Below, piece by piece: positions 16,169-25,247 of a stretch of 54,406 nucleotides of DNA. Location of the stretch: the NCBI GenBank assembly GCA_934101225.1, contig CAKOQK010000007.1, positions 1 through 54,406 on the forward strand, written 5' to 3'. Each line of letters begins with the position of its first letter. Position 1 is the first letter of the stretch. The DNA is from an uncultured Bacilli bacterium. GTDB taxonomy: Bacteria > Bacillota_I > Bacilli_A > RF39 > UBA660. The notes under the pieces are model-generated. The model did no database searches, was not told the DNA's origin, and saw nothing but the letters and a program-made list of their open reading frames with translations. The translations under genes and the position numbers were made by a program.

Positions 16169-19100
16169 ATGAAATTAATTGACAATCATATAGAAAAATT
16201 AGGAGATGACTTAAAAAAAGAAATTAAGGAAAATTCTAAAATAAGAATTTGTTCTTCAATTTTTTCAATGTATGGTTATGAAGCATTAAAAAAAGAGCTT
16301 TCAAAAATACAAGAATTTAAGTTTATTTTCTCAGATCCAACATTTGTAGAACAAAATAAAAATACTAAAGAACAAAGATTCTTTGAGATAAATTCAAAAA
16401 TAAGAGAAAAATCTTTAAGTGGTTCTGATTTTGAAGTTAAATTAAAAAATGAACTAAATGGGAAGTCAATTGCATCAGAATGTGCGGATTGGATAAAAAG
16501 AAAAGCAAAATTTAAAACTAATATTAATAGAAATGCTATTCAAAAATTTATGACTATTGAAGATTCTATAAATAGAGTTGGATATACTAATGTAGAAGAA
16601 TTTTCTACAGTCGGATTTGGTTATGAAAAAGACAATTCAATCTTTATGCCTGTAACTAAAATAGATGAAGAATATGCTATTACTAAAAGTTATATTGAAT
16701 CTTTTGAACAAATATGGAACGATGAAAAACAACTAAAAGACATAACAAATGAAGTAATTGATTTTATATCTGATTTATATAAAGAAAATTCACCAGAATT
16801 TGTTTATTATGTAACTCTTTATAATATTTTTACGGAATTTTTAGAAGATATTTCTGAAAATGAACTTGCAAATGAAAAAACAGGATTTAAAAAATCTAAG
16901 ATTTGGAATTCATTATATGATTTTCAAAAAGATGCTGTTCTTGGAATTATAAACAAATTAGAAAGACATAGAGGGTGTATTCTTGCAGATAGTGTAGGTC
17001 TTGGAAAAACATATACTGCTCTGGGTGTAATTAAATATTATCAAGAAAGAAATAAAAGTAGTATTTTGGTATTATGTCCAAAAAAGTTGTCTGAAAATTG
17101 GAATACATTTATAAAAAATTACAAGGATAATCCTTTACAAGAAGATAGATTTAATTATGATGTATTATTTCATACAGATTTATCTAGAAAACAAGGAAAT
17201 TCAAATGGAATGGATTTATCAAGAGTTAATTGGGGAAATTATGATTTAGTTGTCATTGATGAATCACATAATTTTAGAAATAATAGTGCTAGAAACGATA
17301 GAGAAACAAGATATGATAAATTAATGAACAATGTTATGAAAGCTGGTGTAGAAACTAGAGTATTGATGTTGTCTGCAACTCCAGTAAATAATAAATTTTT
17401 AGATTTAAAAAATCAACTTGCACTTGCTTATGAAGGACATACTGATAGAATAGATGAGAAAATAAGTAATACTAAGTCTATTGATACAATTTTAAAAAAT
17501 GCTCAGACAATATTTAATGAATGGAGTAAACTTGATCCAGAAGAAAGAACTGGAAAAGAATTATTAAATAGATTAAATACTAATTTTGACTTCTTTAAAT
17601 TATTAGATAGTGTTACAATTGCAAGAAGTAGAAAACATATTGAAAAATACTATAATATGAAAGATATAGGAGAATTTCCTACACGATTAAAACCAATAAG
17701 TAAAACACCAGAATTAACTGATTTAGATAGCTTTATGTCAATTAAAGAAATAGCAGATACTTTATCAAAATTAAATATGAGTGTTTATGCACCGTTTGAT
17801 TATATTTTACCAAATAAATTATCCGAGTATGAAGATAAGTATGATATATCAGTTAAAGGTGGACAATCAAGTTTTAGACAGGCAGATCGTGAAAAAAGTT
17901 TGCAGATTCTAATGAGAATCAATTTTTTAAAAAGATTAGAATCTTCTGTTGAATCGTTTAGATTAACTTTAAATAAAGTAATGAATCAAATTGAAACAAT
18001 ATTAAAATCAATTGAAGAATTTGAAAATAGAGGAATTAATAAATCATTCGAAGATATAGAAGTAACAAATTATAATTCAGATGAAGATGTTGAAGATTTA
18101 CTTGACGATCAATTTAGTATTGGTAAAAAAGTCAAAATTAATTTAGAAGATATGAATACAATAGGCTGGAGACAAGACTTAGTAGCAGACTGTGTAATAC
18201 TAAAAAAATTAATCAATGAAATGGAAAAAATAAATCCAGAGCATGATTTAAAATTAAGAGAATTATTTAATTTAATTATTAATAAAGTAAATCATCCTAT
18301 TAATAGCAATAATAAAAAAGTTATAATATTTAGTGCTTTTGCTGATACAGCTGATTATTTATATAAATGTTTAGCAGTAAATTTAAAGAACCATTATGGA
18401 CTTAATACTTGTAAAATAACTGGTTCTGGAATTAATGAATGTACAATTAATATGAATAAAGAATTTAATAATTTATTATTAAACTTTTCTCCAAAATCAA
18501 AACATAGAAATATGTTAGATCCTAGTTCTACAGATGATATTGATATTTTAATTGCTACAGATTGTATTTCAGAAGGACAAAATTTACAAGATTGTGATTA
18601 TTTAATAAATTATGATATTCATTGGAATCCTGTTAGAATTATTCAAAGATTTGGCCGTGTAGATAGGATAGGTTCTGATAATAAAGTTATACAATTAGTT
18701 AACTTCTGGCCTAATTTATCTCTTGATGATTATATTAATTTAAAAAATAGAGTTGAAAATAGAATGGTAATGATGGATATTTCAGGAACTGGAGAAGATA
18801 ATGTTTTAACTAATAAATCTAGTGATATGGAATATAGAAAAGAACAATTAAAAAAATTACAGGAAGAAGTAGTAGACTTAGAAGAAATGAATACAGGAAT
18901 TTCAATAACTGATTTAGGATTAAATGAATTTAGAATGGATTTAGTAGAATATGTAAAAAACAATGGAAGTTTAGAAGGAGTTCCTTTTGGTCTACATTCA
19001 GTAGTTCATGAAAATAAAGAACTAGGCGTTGAAAAAGGAGTTATTTATATTTTAAAAAATATAAATAATGAAGTGAATATTGATAATATAAATCAATTAC

Positions 19101-19432
19101 ATCCTTTCTATTTAGTCTATATAAAAGAAGATGGTGAGATATTATCTAATCATTTAAATGTTAAACATACTTTAGACATCTTAAGAATAATTTCAAAGGG
19201 TAAAAGCAATCCAATTAAAAGTGCTTATAATATCTTTAATGAATTTACTAATGACGGTAAAGATATGAAATTATATTCTAGTTTATTAAGCCAAAGTATT
19301 GATTCTATAATAAATATCAAAGAAGAAAATGATATTGATAGTTTATTTAGAACAGGTGGTACTACTATGTTAAAAAATAACATTAAAGGATTAGAAGACT
19401 TTGAACTTATTACATTTATGGTGGTGATATAA
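16169..19432 (+). CDS. SNF2-type superfamily II helicase, first gene of an extended type III R-M operon
   Basis: 1087 residues. N-terminal region of about 250 residues of unclear type (its opening KIRICSSIFSMYGYEALKKEL recalls the PLD-like start of some phage-defence helicases but no HKD motif is seen). Helicase core: Walker A ADSVGLGKTYTALG near 272, DESH box VVIDESHNFR near 363, LSATPVNN motif III, and the C-terminal lobe with FSAFADTADYL, ATDCISEGQNLQ and RFGRVDRIGS near 827. Strong GGAGG site. It overlaps the DUF4391 gene by one base. Likely role: DNA translocase in defence; the exact function is not known to me. Confidence 0.82.
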   Translation: MKLIDNHIEKLGDDLKKEIKENSKIRICSSIFSMYGYEALKKELSKIQEFKFIFSDPTFVEQNKNTKEQRFFEINSKIREKSLSGSDFEVKLKNELNGKSIASECADWIKRKAKFKTNINRNAIQKFMTIEDSINRVGYTNVEEFSTVGFGYEKDNSIFMPVTKIDEEYAITKSYIESFEQIWNDEKQLKDITNEVIDFISDLYKENSPEFVYYVTLYNIFTEFLEDISENELANEKTGFKKSKIWNSLYDFQKDAVLGIINKLERHRGCILADSVGLGKTYTALGVIKYYQERNKSSILVLCPKKLSENWNTFIKNYKDNPLQEDRFNYDVLFHTDLSRKQGNSNGMDLSRVNWGNYDLVVIDESHNFRNNSARNDRETRYDKLMNNVMKAGVETRVLMLSATPVNNKFLDLKNQLALAYEGHTDRIDEKISNTKSIDTILKNAQTIFNEWSKLDPEERTGKELLNRLNTNFDFFKLLDSVTIARSRKHIEKYYNMKDIGEFPTRLKPISKTPELTDLDSFMSIKEIADTLSKLNMSVYAPFDYILPNKLSEYEDKYDISVKGGQSSFRQADREKSLQILMRINFLKRLESSVESFRLTLNKVMNQIETILKSIEEFENRGINKSFEDIEVTNYNSDEDVEDLLDDQFSIGKKVKINLEDMNTIGWRQDLVADCVILKKLINEMEKINPEHDLKLRELFNLIINKVNHPINSNNKKVIIFSAFADTADYLYKCLAVNLKNHYGLNTCKITGSGINECTINMNKEFNNLLLNFSPKSKHRNMLDPSSTDDIDILIATDCISEGQNLQDCDYLINYDIHWNPVRIIQRFGRVDRIGSDNKVIQLVNFWPNLSLDDYINLKNRVENRMVMMDISGTGEDNVLTNKSSDMEYRKEQLKKLQEEVVDLEEMNTGISITDLGLNEFRMDLVEYVKNNGSLEGVPFGLHSVVHENKELGVEKGVIYILKNINNEVNIDNINQLHPFYLVYIKEDGEILSNHLNVKHTLDILRIISKGKSNPIKSAYNIFNEFTNDGKDMKLYSSLLSQSIDSIINIKEENDIDSLFRTGGTTMLKNNIKGLEDFELITFMVVI

Positions 19433-20037
19433 TGTTAGATATTCCTAAGAAATGTTATGTAAATAAATTTTTACCAAAAAAGATATTTTATGAAAAAATT
19501 GCTATATCGCCATCAGTTAAAGAAGAGTTTACTAATCAAGTAGATAGAATAACATGGTTATATAAAATATCTCCTGATACAATTGGTATTAGTAAAACAG
19601 ATAATGTTGAGGAAATAGAAGTATTTCAACTTGATTTAAAAGAAAAAATAATACCTAAAAAAATTATTAAAGTTATAACAAAAGGAATTCCATATAAAAT
19701 AGTATTTTTATTAAAGTATAACAAAGAATATTGTTATTTATTAAAGATAGATGATATATATAACTTAGAGTGGAATAAAGAAATTAATATTGATTTTAAC
19801 GCAATAAACTTAGAAGTATTATATGAAAACATTGTTAAAACAATTATAAATAAAAAAGATGATATTAGAAATTTTGAAATTATTATTGATGAAAAAAATA
19901 AAAAAGATGATTTAAATAAAAAAATAATTAATTTAAGAAATAAAATTAAATCAGAAAAACAGTTTGATAGAAAATTAGAACTGAATACTGAATTAAATAA
20001 ATTATTAAAAGAAATGGAGGAGATTAATAATGAATAA
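19432..20037 (+). CDS. DUF4391-family protein
   Basis: 201 residues. N-terminal two-thirds is a mixed alpha/beta domain (IAISPSVKEEFTNQVDRITWLYKISPDTIGI and VFQLDLKEK, the usual DUF4391 opening). The last 50 residues are a lysine-rich coiled coil. DUF4391 proteins are typically found between a helicase and a methyltransferase in restriction-like operons, as here. It overlaps the genes on both sides (1 and 8 bases), so it is almost certainly a component of the same system. Biochemical role unknown; a bridging or specificity subunit is a guess. Confidence 0.75.
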   Translation: MLDIPKKCYVNKFLPKKIFYEKIAISPSVKEEFTNQVDRITWLYKISPDTIGISKTDNVEEIEVFQLDLKEKIIPKKIIKVITKGIPYKIVFLLKYNKEYCYLLKIDDIYNLEWNKEINIDFNAINLEVLYENIVKTIINKKDDIRNFEIIIDEKNKKDDLNKKIINLRNKIKSEKQFDRKLELNTELNKLLKEMEEINNE

Positions 20038-21976
20038 ATTAGATATGGAATCAAAAAATATAATTGATTCAAACATTGAAAAATTGAAAGAATTATTTCC
20101 ATCTTGTGTACAAGAAGATAAAATAGATTTTGATATGTTAAAACAAGAATTATCTATGGTTGTAATAGATGCTAAAAAAGAAAAATATCAACTAACTTGG
20201 CCTGGCAAGAAAGAGGCTATAGTTAATGCAAATACACCAAGTAAAAACACATTAAGACCAATTAAAAAAAAATCAGTAGATTATGACAACACTCAAAATA
20301 TTTATATTGAGGGAGATAATTTAGAAGTATTAAAAATTTTACAAGAATCTTATTTAAATAAAATAAAATGTATCTACATTGATCCACCTTATAATACTGG
20401 CAATGATTTTATATATAATGATAATTTTAATAAATCTGAAAATCAAGAACTTGTTGAGTCAGGTCAAATTGATGAAAACGGAAATAGAATGATAACTAAT
20501 TTTTCATCTTCAGGAAGATATCATAGTAATTGGCTTTCAATGATGTATAGCAGGCTCAAAATCGCTAGAAATTTATTAACAAATGATGGTGCAATATTTA
20601 TAAGTATTGATGAGAACGAATATGATAATTTAAAAAAAATATGTGATGAAATATTTGGTGAAGCTAATCATGCAACTACTTTTCATATACAAGTAAGATA
20701 TGGTAATAAATTAACTCATACTTCAAAAAATTTTTCACCATTATTAGAATATGTCTTAGTGTATACTAAGAAATTTGATAATTTTATACCAGTATTGCCA
20801 TACGAAGAATATGGATTGGATTCGTTTTGTTATGAGATAACAGAGTTATCTAGTGGTAAAACTGTTGAAGTAAATGATCAAAAGATAACTATTTTTAAGG
20901 CTGGTGAGTGGAAAGTAGAAAAAAAAGATCGTGGCAGTTTGAATCTTTTGAAAGAAACTTGGATAAGTGGAAGTATTTATTCTAAAATGAGTTATGGACA
21001 AGTCTTCCGAAAATATTTGGAACCAAGGTTTTCAGAAGATGGACTTGGCACATTATATAAATTACATGGTCGAGGAGAAGATGGTTTAGGATATAGGTAT
21101 TATACAGGGCCACAAAAAAAGGGTGCTACTAAAGGAAAAATGTATTCTGGAGTTCCAACTGAAACTGCTGAACAATTAAAAAATGGACAATCAACGAAGA
21201 AATATAGTCCAATAACTACTTATATAGATTATAGTGCCGATTTCGGAAATATAAGAAATGAGGGTAATATTGATTTTAGATCGGGTAAAAAGCCTGTAAA
21301 AATGCTAAATAATTTTCTTGAAATGATTACTGGAGATGATTATTTATGCATGGACTTCTTTTCTGGATCTGCATCATTTGCTCATGCTGTAATGCATCAT
21401 AATAGTATTTATAATAAAAATTTAAAATTTATTCTTGTTCAAATACCAGAAATTAATGAAATGGAGTCAGATTATATTAAACATGGTTTTGAAACTATAT
21501 GTGATATGGGCGAAGAACGCATTAGAAGAGCAGGTAAAAAAATTAAAGAAGAAACTAATGCTAATATAGACTATGGATTTAGAGTTTATAAAGTAGATTC
21601 TTCTAATATGAAAGATGTATACTATAAACCAAGTGAGTTAGGTCAAACAAATTTGTTTGATATGATGAGTAATATTAAAGAAGATAGAACTCCTGAAGAT
21701 TTATTAACTCAAGTAATGTTAGACTTAGGATTGACTCTTGATTTGAAGATTGAAGAAAAAACTATTTTAAATAATAAAGTTTATTATGTTGCAGATAATG
21801 CCTTAGTAGCTTGTTTTGATGATAGTGTAAATATTAATATTATTGATGAAATTTGTAAATGCAAGCCTTTAAAAGTAGTATTTAAAGATATGTCATTTAA
21901 GTCTGATAAAGATAAAATTAATTTAGAAGAAAGAGTGAAGAAACTTTCACCTGATACAGAGATAAGTATTCTATAA
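20030..21976 (+). CDS. Type III restriction-modification methyltransferase (Mod), adenine-N6
   Basis: 648 residues. Motif IV DPPYNTG (about 119-125) precedes the SAM-binding motif DFFSGSASFAHAV (about 440), the order of the beta-class N6-adenine methyltransferases that include type III Mod subunits. The region between (about 190-430) should hold the target-recognition domain and is the part that would set the specificity. A C-terminal extension after about 540 probably contacts Res. It is translated from an ATG inside the DUF4391 gene with its own GGAG site, and Res starts 15 bases after its stop. Confidence 0.9.
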   Translation: MNKLDMESKNIIDSNIEKLKELFPSCVQEDKIDFDMLKQELSMVVIDAKKEKYQLTWPGKKEAIVNANTPSKNTLRPIKKKSVDYDNTQNIYIEGDNLEVLKILQESYLNKIKCIYIDPPYNTGNDFIYNDNFNKSENQELVESGQIDENGNRMITNFSSSGRYHSNWLSMMYSRLKIARNLLTNDGAIFISIDENEYDNLKKICDEIFGEANHATTFHIQVRYGNKLTHTSKNFSPLLEYVLVYTKKFDNFIPVLPYEEYGLDSFCYEITELSSGKTVEVNDQKITIFKAGEWKVEKKDRGSLNLLKETWISGSIYSKMSYGQVFRKYLEPRFSEDGLGTLYKLHGRGEDGLGYRYYTGPQKKGATKGKMYSGVPTETAEQLKNGQSTKKYSPITTYIDYSADFGNIRNEGNIDFRSGKKPVKMLNNFLEMITGDDYLCMDFFSGSASFAHAVMHHNSIYNKNLKFILVQIPEINEMESDYIKHGFETICDMGEERIRRAGKKIKEETNANIDYGFRVYKVDSSNMKDVYYKPSELGQTNLFDMMSNIKEDRTPEDLLTQVMLDLGLTLDLKIEEKTILNNKVYYVADNALVACFDDSVNINIIDEICKCKPLKVVFKDMSFKSDKDKINLEERVKKLSPDTEISIL

Positions 21977-21991
21977 GGGAGGTGTAAATAA

Positions 21992-24900
21992 ATGAAATTA
22001 AAATTTAAACACCAATCATATCAAGATGATGCCGTACAATCTATTGTTGATGTATTTAAAGGTCAAACTAAAGGATATAGAAAAGATTTACTTGCTAGAT
22101 ATAAAAAGATTGAAGGAATGGGCATATTTAGAGAAGAAAAAGAAGTTGAAGAAATATCTTTTGGCAATAAATCTATTGAACTTCTTGAACAAGAAGAAAG
22201 AAATAATATTAGATCTATTCAAAGAAGAAATGATATTAATTTAACTGATGGACAAGATTTAAGTGAATTTTCTATTGAAATGGAAACTGGTACTGGTAAA
22301 ACTTTTACTTATATAAAGACCATGTATGAATTAAATAAGGAATATGGTTGGAGTAAGTATATTGTAATGGTTCCAAGTATTGCAATTAGAGAGGGTGTAC
22401 AAAAATCATTTGATGTAACTCAGGATTATTTTCAAGAGTTATATCATAAGAAAATAAGATACTTTATATATAATTCTTCTAATAGTTCTAATATAGCAAA
22501 TATTAATACTTTTGCTTCTGATGATTCAATACAAGTTATGATTATTAATTATCAAGCCTTTGCTTCAAAAGGTGCTGGTAATAGAAAAATATATGAAGAG
22601 CTTGATGAATTACAATCAAGAAGACCAATCGATGTAATTAAATCTGTTCACCCAATATTAATTATTGATGAACCTCAAAAGTTTGGTGATAAAACTGAAG
22701 AGTTATTTAAAGAGTTTAATCCTTTATTTAAGATTAGATATTCTGCTACTCATAAAAGAGGAAAAGAATATAATAAAGTTTATAGATTAGATGCTATTGA
22801 TGCTTACAATCAAAAGTTGGTTAAAAAAATAAATGTTAAAGGAATAGAAGTATTACATGATAAATCAGAAGATACATACTTATTCTTAGATAGTGTAGAT
22901 ATTAGTAGCAAACATGATCCAATTGCTAATTTAGAAATAGAAGTCAAATCTTCATCTGGGGTATCTAGAAAATTAATGAAAATTAAAGCTGGTGACGATT
23001 TATATACAAAATCTGGAGAATTACAACAATATAAAGGTTATAAAGTTAGTGAAATTGATGGAAGATACGATGATTATGATAAAGTGTATTTCACTAATGG
23101 AAAAGTGATTCAAGTAGGTCAAGCTAAAGGAAATGTTGAACAAGAATATATAGCAAGAATTCAAATTAGAGAAACAATTAAATCTCACTTAGAAAAAGAA
23201 AAAGAATTATATAAAAAAGGTATTAAAGTTTTATCATTATTCTTTATTGATGAAGTAGCAAAATATAAATATTATGATGATAGTCAGGCTCTAAAAGGTG
23301 AATATGCAAAGATATTTGAAGAAGAATATAATAAAGCAATTATAGAATATATTACTTTATTTGATGATGAATATTCAAAATATTTAAAATCATTCGAAAC
23401 TGGCAAAATTCATGCGGGATATTTCTCAATAGACAAAAAAGGTCATGAAATAGATTCAGCAATTAATGACAAAAAAGAATATTTATCTTTTGATGAAGAT
23501 GCTTATAATTTGATAATGAAAGATAAAGAAAGATTATTATCTTTAGATGAACCTGTAAGATTTATTTTCTCTCATTCTGCACTTCGTGAAGGTTGGGATA
23601 ACCCTAATATATTTCAAATTTGTACTTTAAAACATAGTAATTCAGAAATAAGTAAAAGACAAGAAATAGGTCGTGGCCTTCGTATTTGTGTTAATAATAA
23701 CGGTGAAAGAATGGATTATTCTGTATTAGAAGGAAATTTTCATATAATCAATAATTTAACTGTTATTGCATCAGAATCTTATGATAAATTTGCTGAAGCA
23801 CTTCAAACTGAAATGGTTGATAGCCTTTCTTCAAGGCCTACAAAACTTACTATGGATTGGCTTATGAATAAACAAGTTGTTAATGAAGAAGGAAAAATAT
23901 TAGAATTCAATAATGAGAATACATTTAATTTTATGCTTCAAATGAAAAATGAAGGATATGTAGATGATCAATTTAAAATAACTGAAAAATTTATTGAAGA
24001 TAGGGATAATAATCAGTTAAATTTTGGAGAATTATTTAATGACTTCAAAGATGATATAACAAGAATGATTTCTAATATTTACAATGCTGATAATTATAAA
24101 CCAACAACAGATGGAAGAAGAGATAATATTAAAGATCTTATTCCAAATGATAATTTTATGAAAAAGGAATTTCAAGAATTATGGAATAAGATTAATATTA
24201 AAACTTTATATGAAGTTGATTTTAATTCAAATGAATTAATAAATAAAGCTGTAAATTCTATTAATGGTAAATTAAATATTTCCAAAATGGCGGTTAAAAT
24301 TACACAAGGAGAACAAAAAGATACTTTGTCTGCTGAAACATTAAAAGAACATACAACTTTGACTAATGGAAAAACTTCTACATCTGTAATTGATGATTTT
24401 ACCCCATCACAAATTAAATATGATTTAATTGGTGAAATAACAAAGGATACTGGATTAACAAGAAAAACTATAATAACAATTTTATCTAAAATTAATCCTA
24501 AAAAATTTAATTATTATCAATACAATCCGGAAGAATTTATAAGAAAAGTAACTAATTTAATTAATGATGAGAAAGCAACATCTGTTATAGAAGGTATTAC
24601 ATATCATAAAACAGATAAAAAATATTCTAATGATATATTTACAATGAATAATATAAAAGCAGAACTAAATGTAAATGCTATATCCAATGTTAGAAAACAT
24701 ATATATGATTTTTTAGTATATGATTCAGTTGTAGAAAAGAAGTTTGCAGAAAAATTAGAATCTGGCGAAGTGACTGTTTATGCTAAATTGCCTAATGACT
24801 TTAAAATTCCTACCCCAGTTGGAAACTATAATCCTGATTGGGCAATTGTATTTAATAATAAAACATTTAAGTATATTTATTTTGTCGCAGAAACAAAAGG

Positions 24901-25045
24901 TGATATGTCATCCTTGCAACTAAAAGGATCTGAACAAGCAAAGATTGCTTGTGCTAAAAAACACTTTGAATGTATTAGCAACAATAAAGTAGGTTATGAC
25001 GTTGTTGATAGTTATGAATCATTAATTAATTTGTTAACATCATAA
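21992..25045 (+). CDS. Type III restriction enzyme, Res subunit (helicase-nuclease)
   Basis: 1017 residues. Opens with KHQSYQDDAVQSIVDVFKG; Walker A ETGTGKT near 97; DEPQ box LIIDEPQKF near 223; RYSATHK motif III; SALREGWDNPNIF and QEIGRGLRICVN motifs V-VI near 527-560; and a C-terminal PD-(D/E)xK nuclease with YNPDWAIVF near 946 and FVAETKG near 963. All parts expected for an active Res are present. With Mod it would cut unmodified DNA after ATP-driven sliding between two sites. The ribosome-binding site GGGAGGTG is strong. Confidence 0.92.
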   Translation: MKLKFKHQSYQDDAVQSIVDVFKGQTKGYRKDLLARYKKIEGMGIFREEKEVEEISFGNKSIELLEQEERNNIRSIQRRNDINLTDGQDLSEFSIEMETGTGKTFTYIKTMYELNKEYGWSKYIVMVPSIAIREGVQKSFDVTQDYFQELYHKKIRYFIYNSSNSSNIANINTFASDDSIQVMIINYQAFASKGAGNRKIYEELDELQSRRPIDVIKSVHPILIIDEPQKFGDKTEELFKEFNPLFKIRYSATHKRGKEYNKVYRLDAIDAYNQKLVKKINVKGIEVLHDKSEDTYLFLDSVDISSKHDPIANLEIEVKSSSGVSRKLMKIKAGDDLYTKSGELQQYKGYKVSEIDGRYDDYDKVYFTNGKVIQVGQAKGNVEQEYIARIQIRETIKSHLEKEKELYKKGIKVLSLFFIDEVAKYKYYDDSQALKGEYAKIFEEEYNKAIIEYITLFDDEYSKYLKSFETGKIHAGYFSIDKKGHEIDSAINDKKEYLSFDEDAYNLIMKDKERLLSLDEPVRFIFSHSALREGWDNPNIFQICTLKHSNSEISKRQEIGRGLRICVNNNGERMDYSVLEGNFHIINNLTVIASESYDKFAEALQTEMVDSLSSRPTKLTMDWLMNKQVVNEEGKILEFNNENTFNFMLQMKNEGYVDDQFKITEKFIEDRDNNQLNFGELFNDFKDDITRMISNIYNADNYKPTTDGRRDNIKDLIPNDNFMKKEFQELWNKINIKTLYEVDFNSNELINKAVNSINGKLNISKMAVKITQGEQKDTLSAETLKEHTTLTNGKTSTSVIDDFTPSQIKYDLIGEITKDTGLTRKTIITILSKINPKKFNYYQYNPEEFIRKVTNLINDEKATSVIEGITYHKTDKKYSNDIFTMNNIKAELNVNAISNVRKHIYDFLVYDSVVEKKFAEKLESGEVTVYAKLPNDFKIPTPVGNYNPDWAIVFNNKTFKYIYFVAETKGDMSSLQLKGSEQAKIACAKKHFECISNNKVGYDVVDSYESLINLLTS

Positions 25046-25194
25046 ATAAATAAAATAACAATCAGATGATATTATATGAAATTCAGATAATGATGGGAAA
25101 TGTCAAGTAGTGTTGTTGAATTTCAAAAATTATGTAATAATCACATAGTATCATTATTCGAAATAATATGATATAATAATATTCATAATAATAT

Positions 25195-25233
25195 GAGTAT
25201 ATTTCATTTTTAAGATGGAATATGCTCTTTTTT
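25195..25233 (+). terminator. Hairpin terminator/attenuator before the RecD-like helicase
   Basis: A 13-base stem with two G-U pairs (25195-25207 with 25215-25227), then six Ts. It lies 20 bases downstream of a TATAAT box (25172-25177). So it may end the R-M operon, or act as an attenuator in the helicase leader; a tiny frame MSIFHF (25194-25214) runs through its 5' arm and loop. Confidence 0.6.
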
Positions 25234-25247
25234 GATTGGAGGTAATT

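Noticed and set aside
19734..20102. Minus-strand frame of 122 codons
   Set aside because: It lies opposite the DUF4391 and mod genes, has a very Ser/Phe/Leu-rich composition typical of antisense AT-rich DNA, and no ribosome-binding site.
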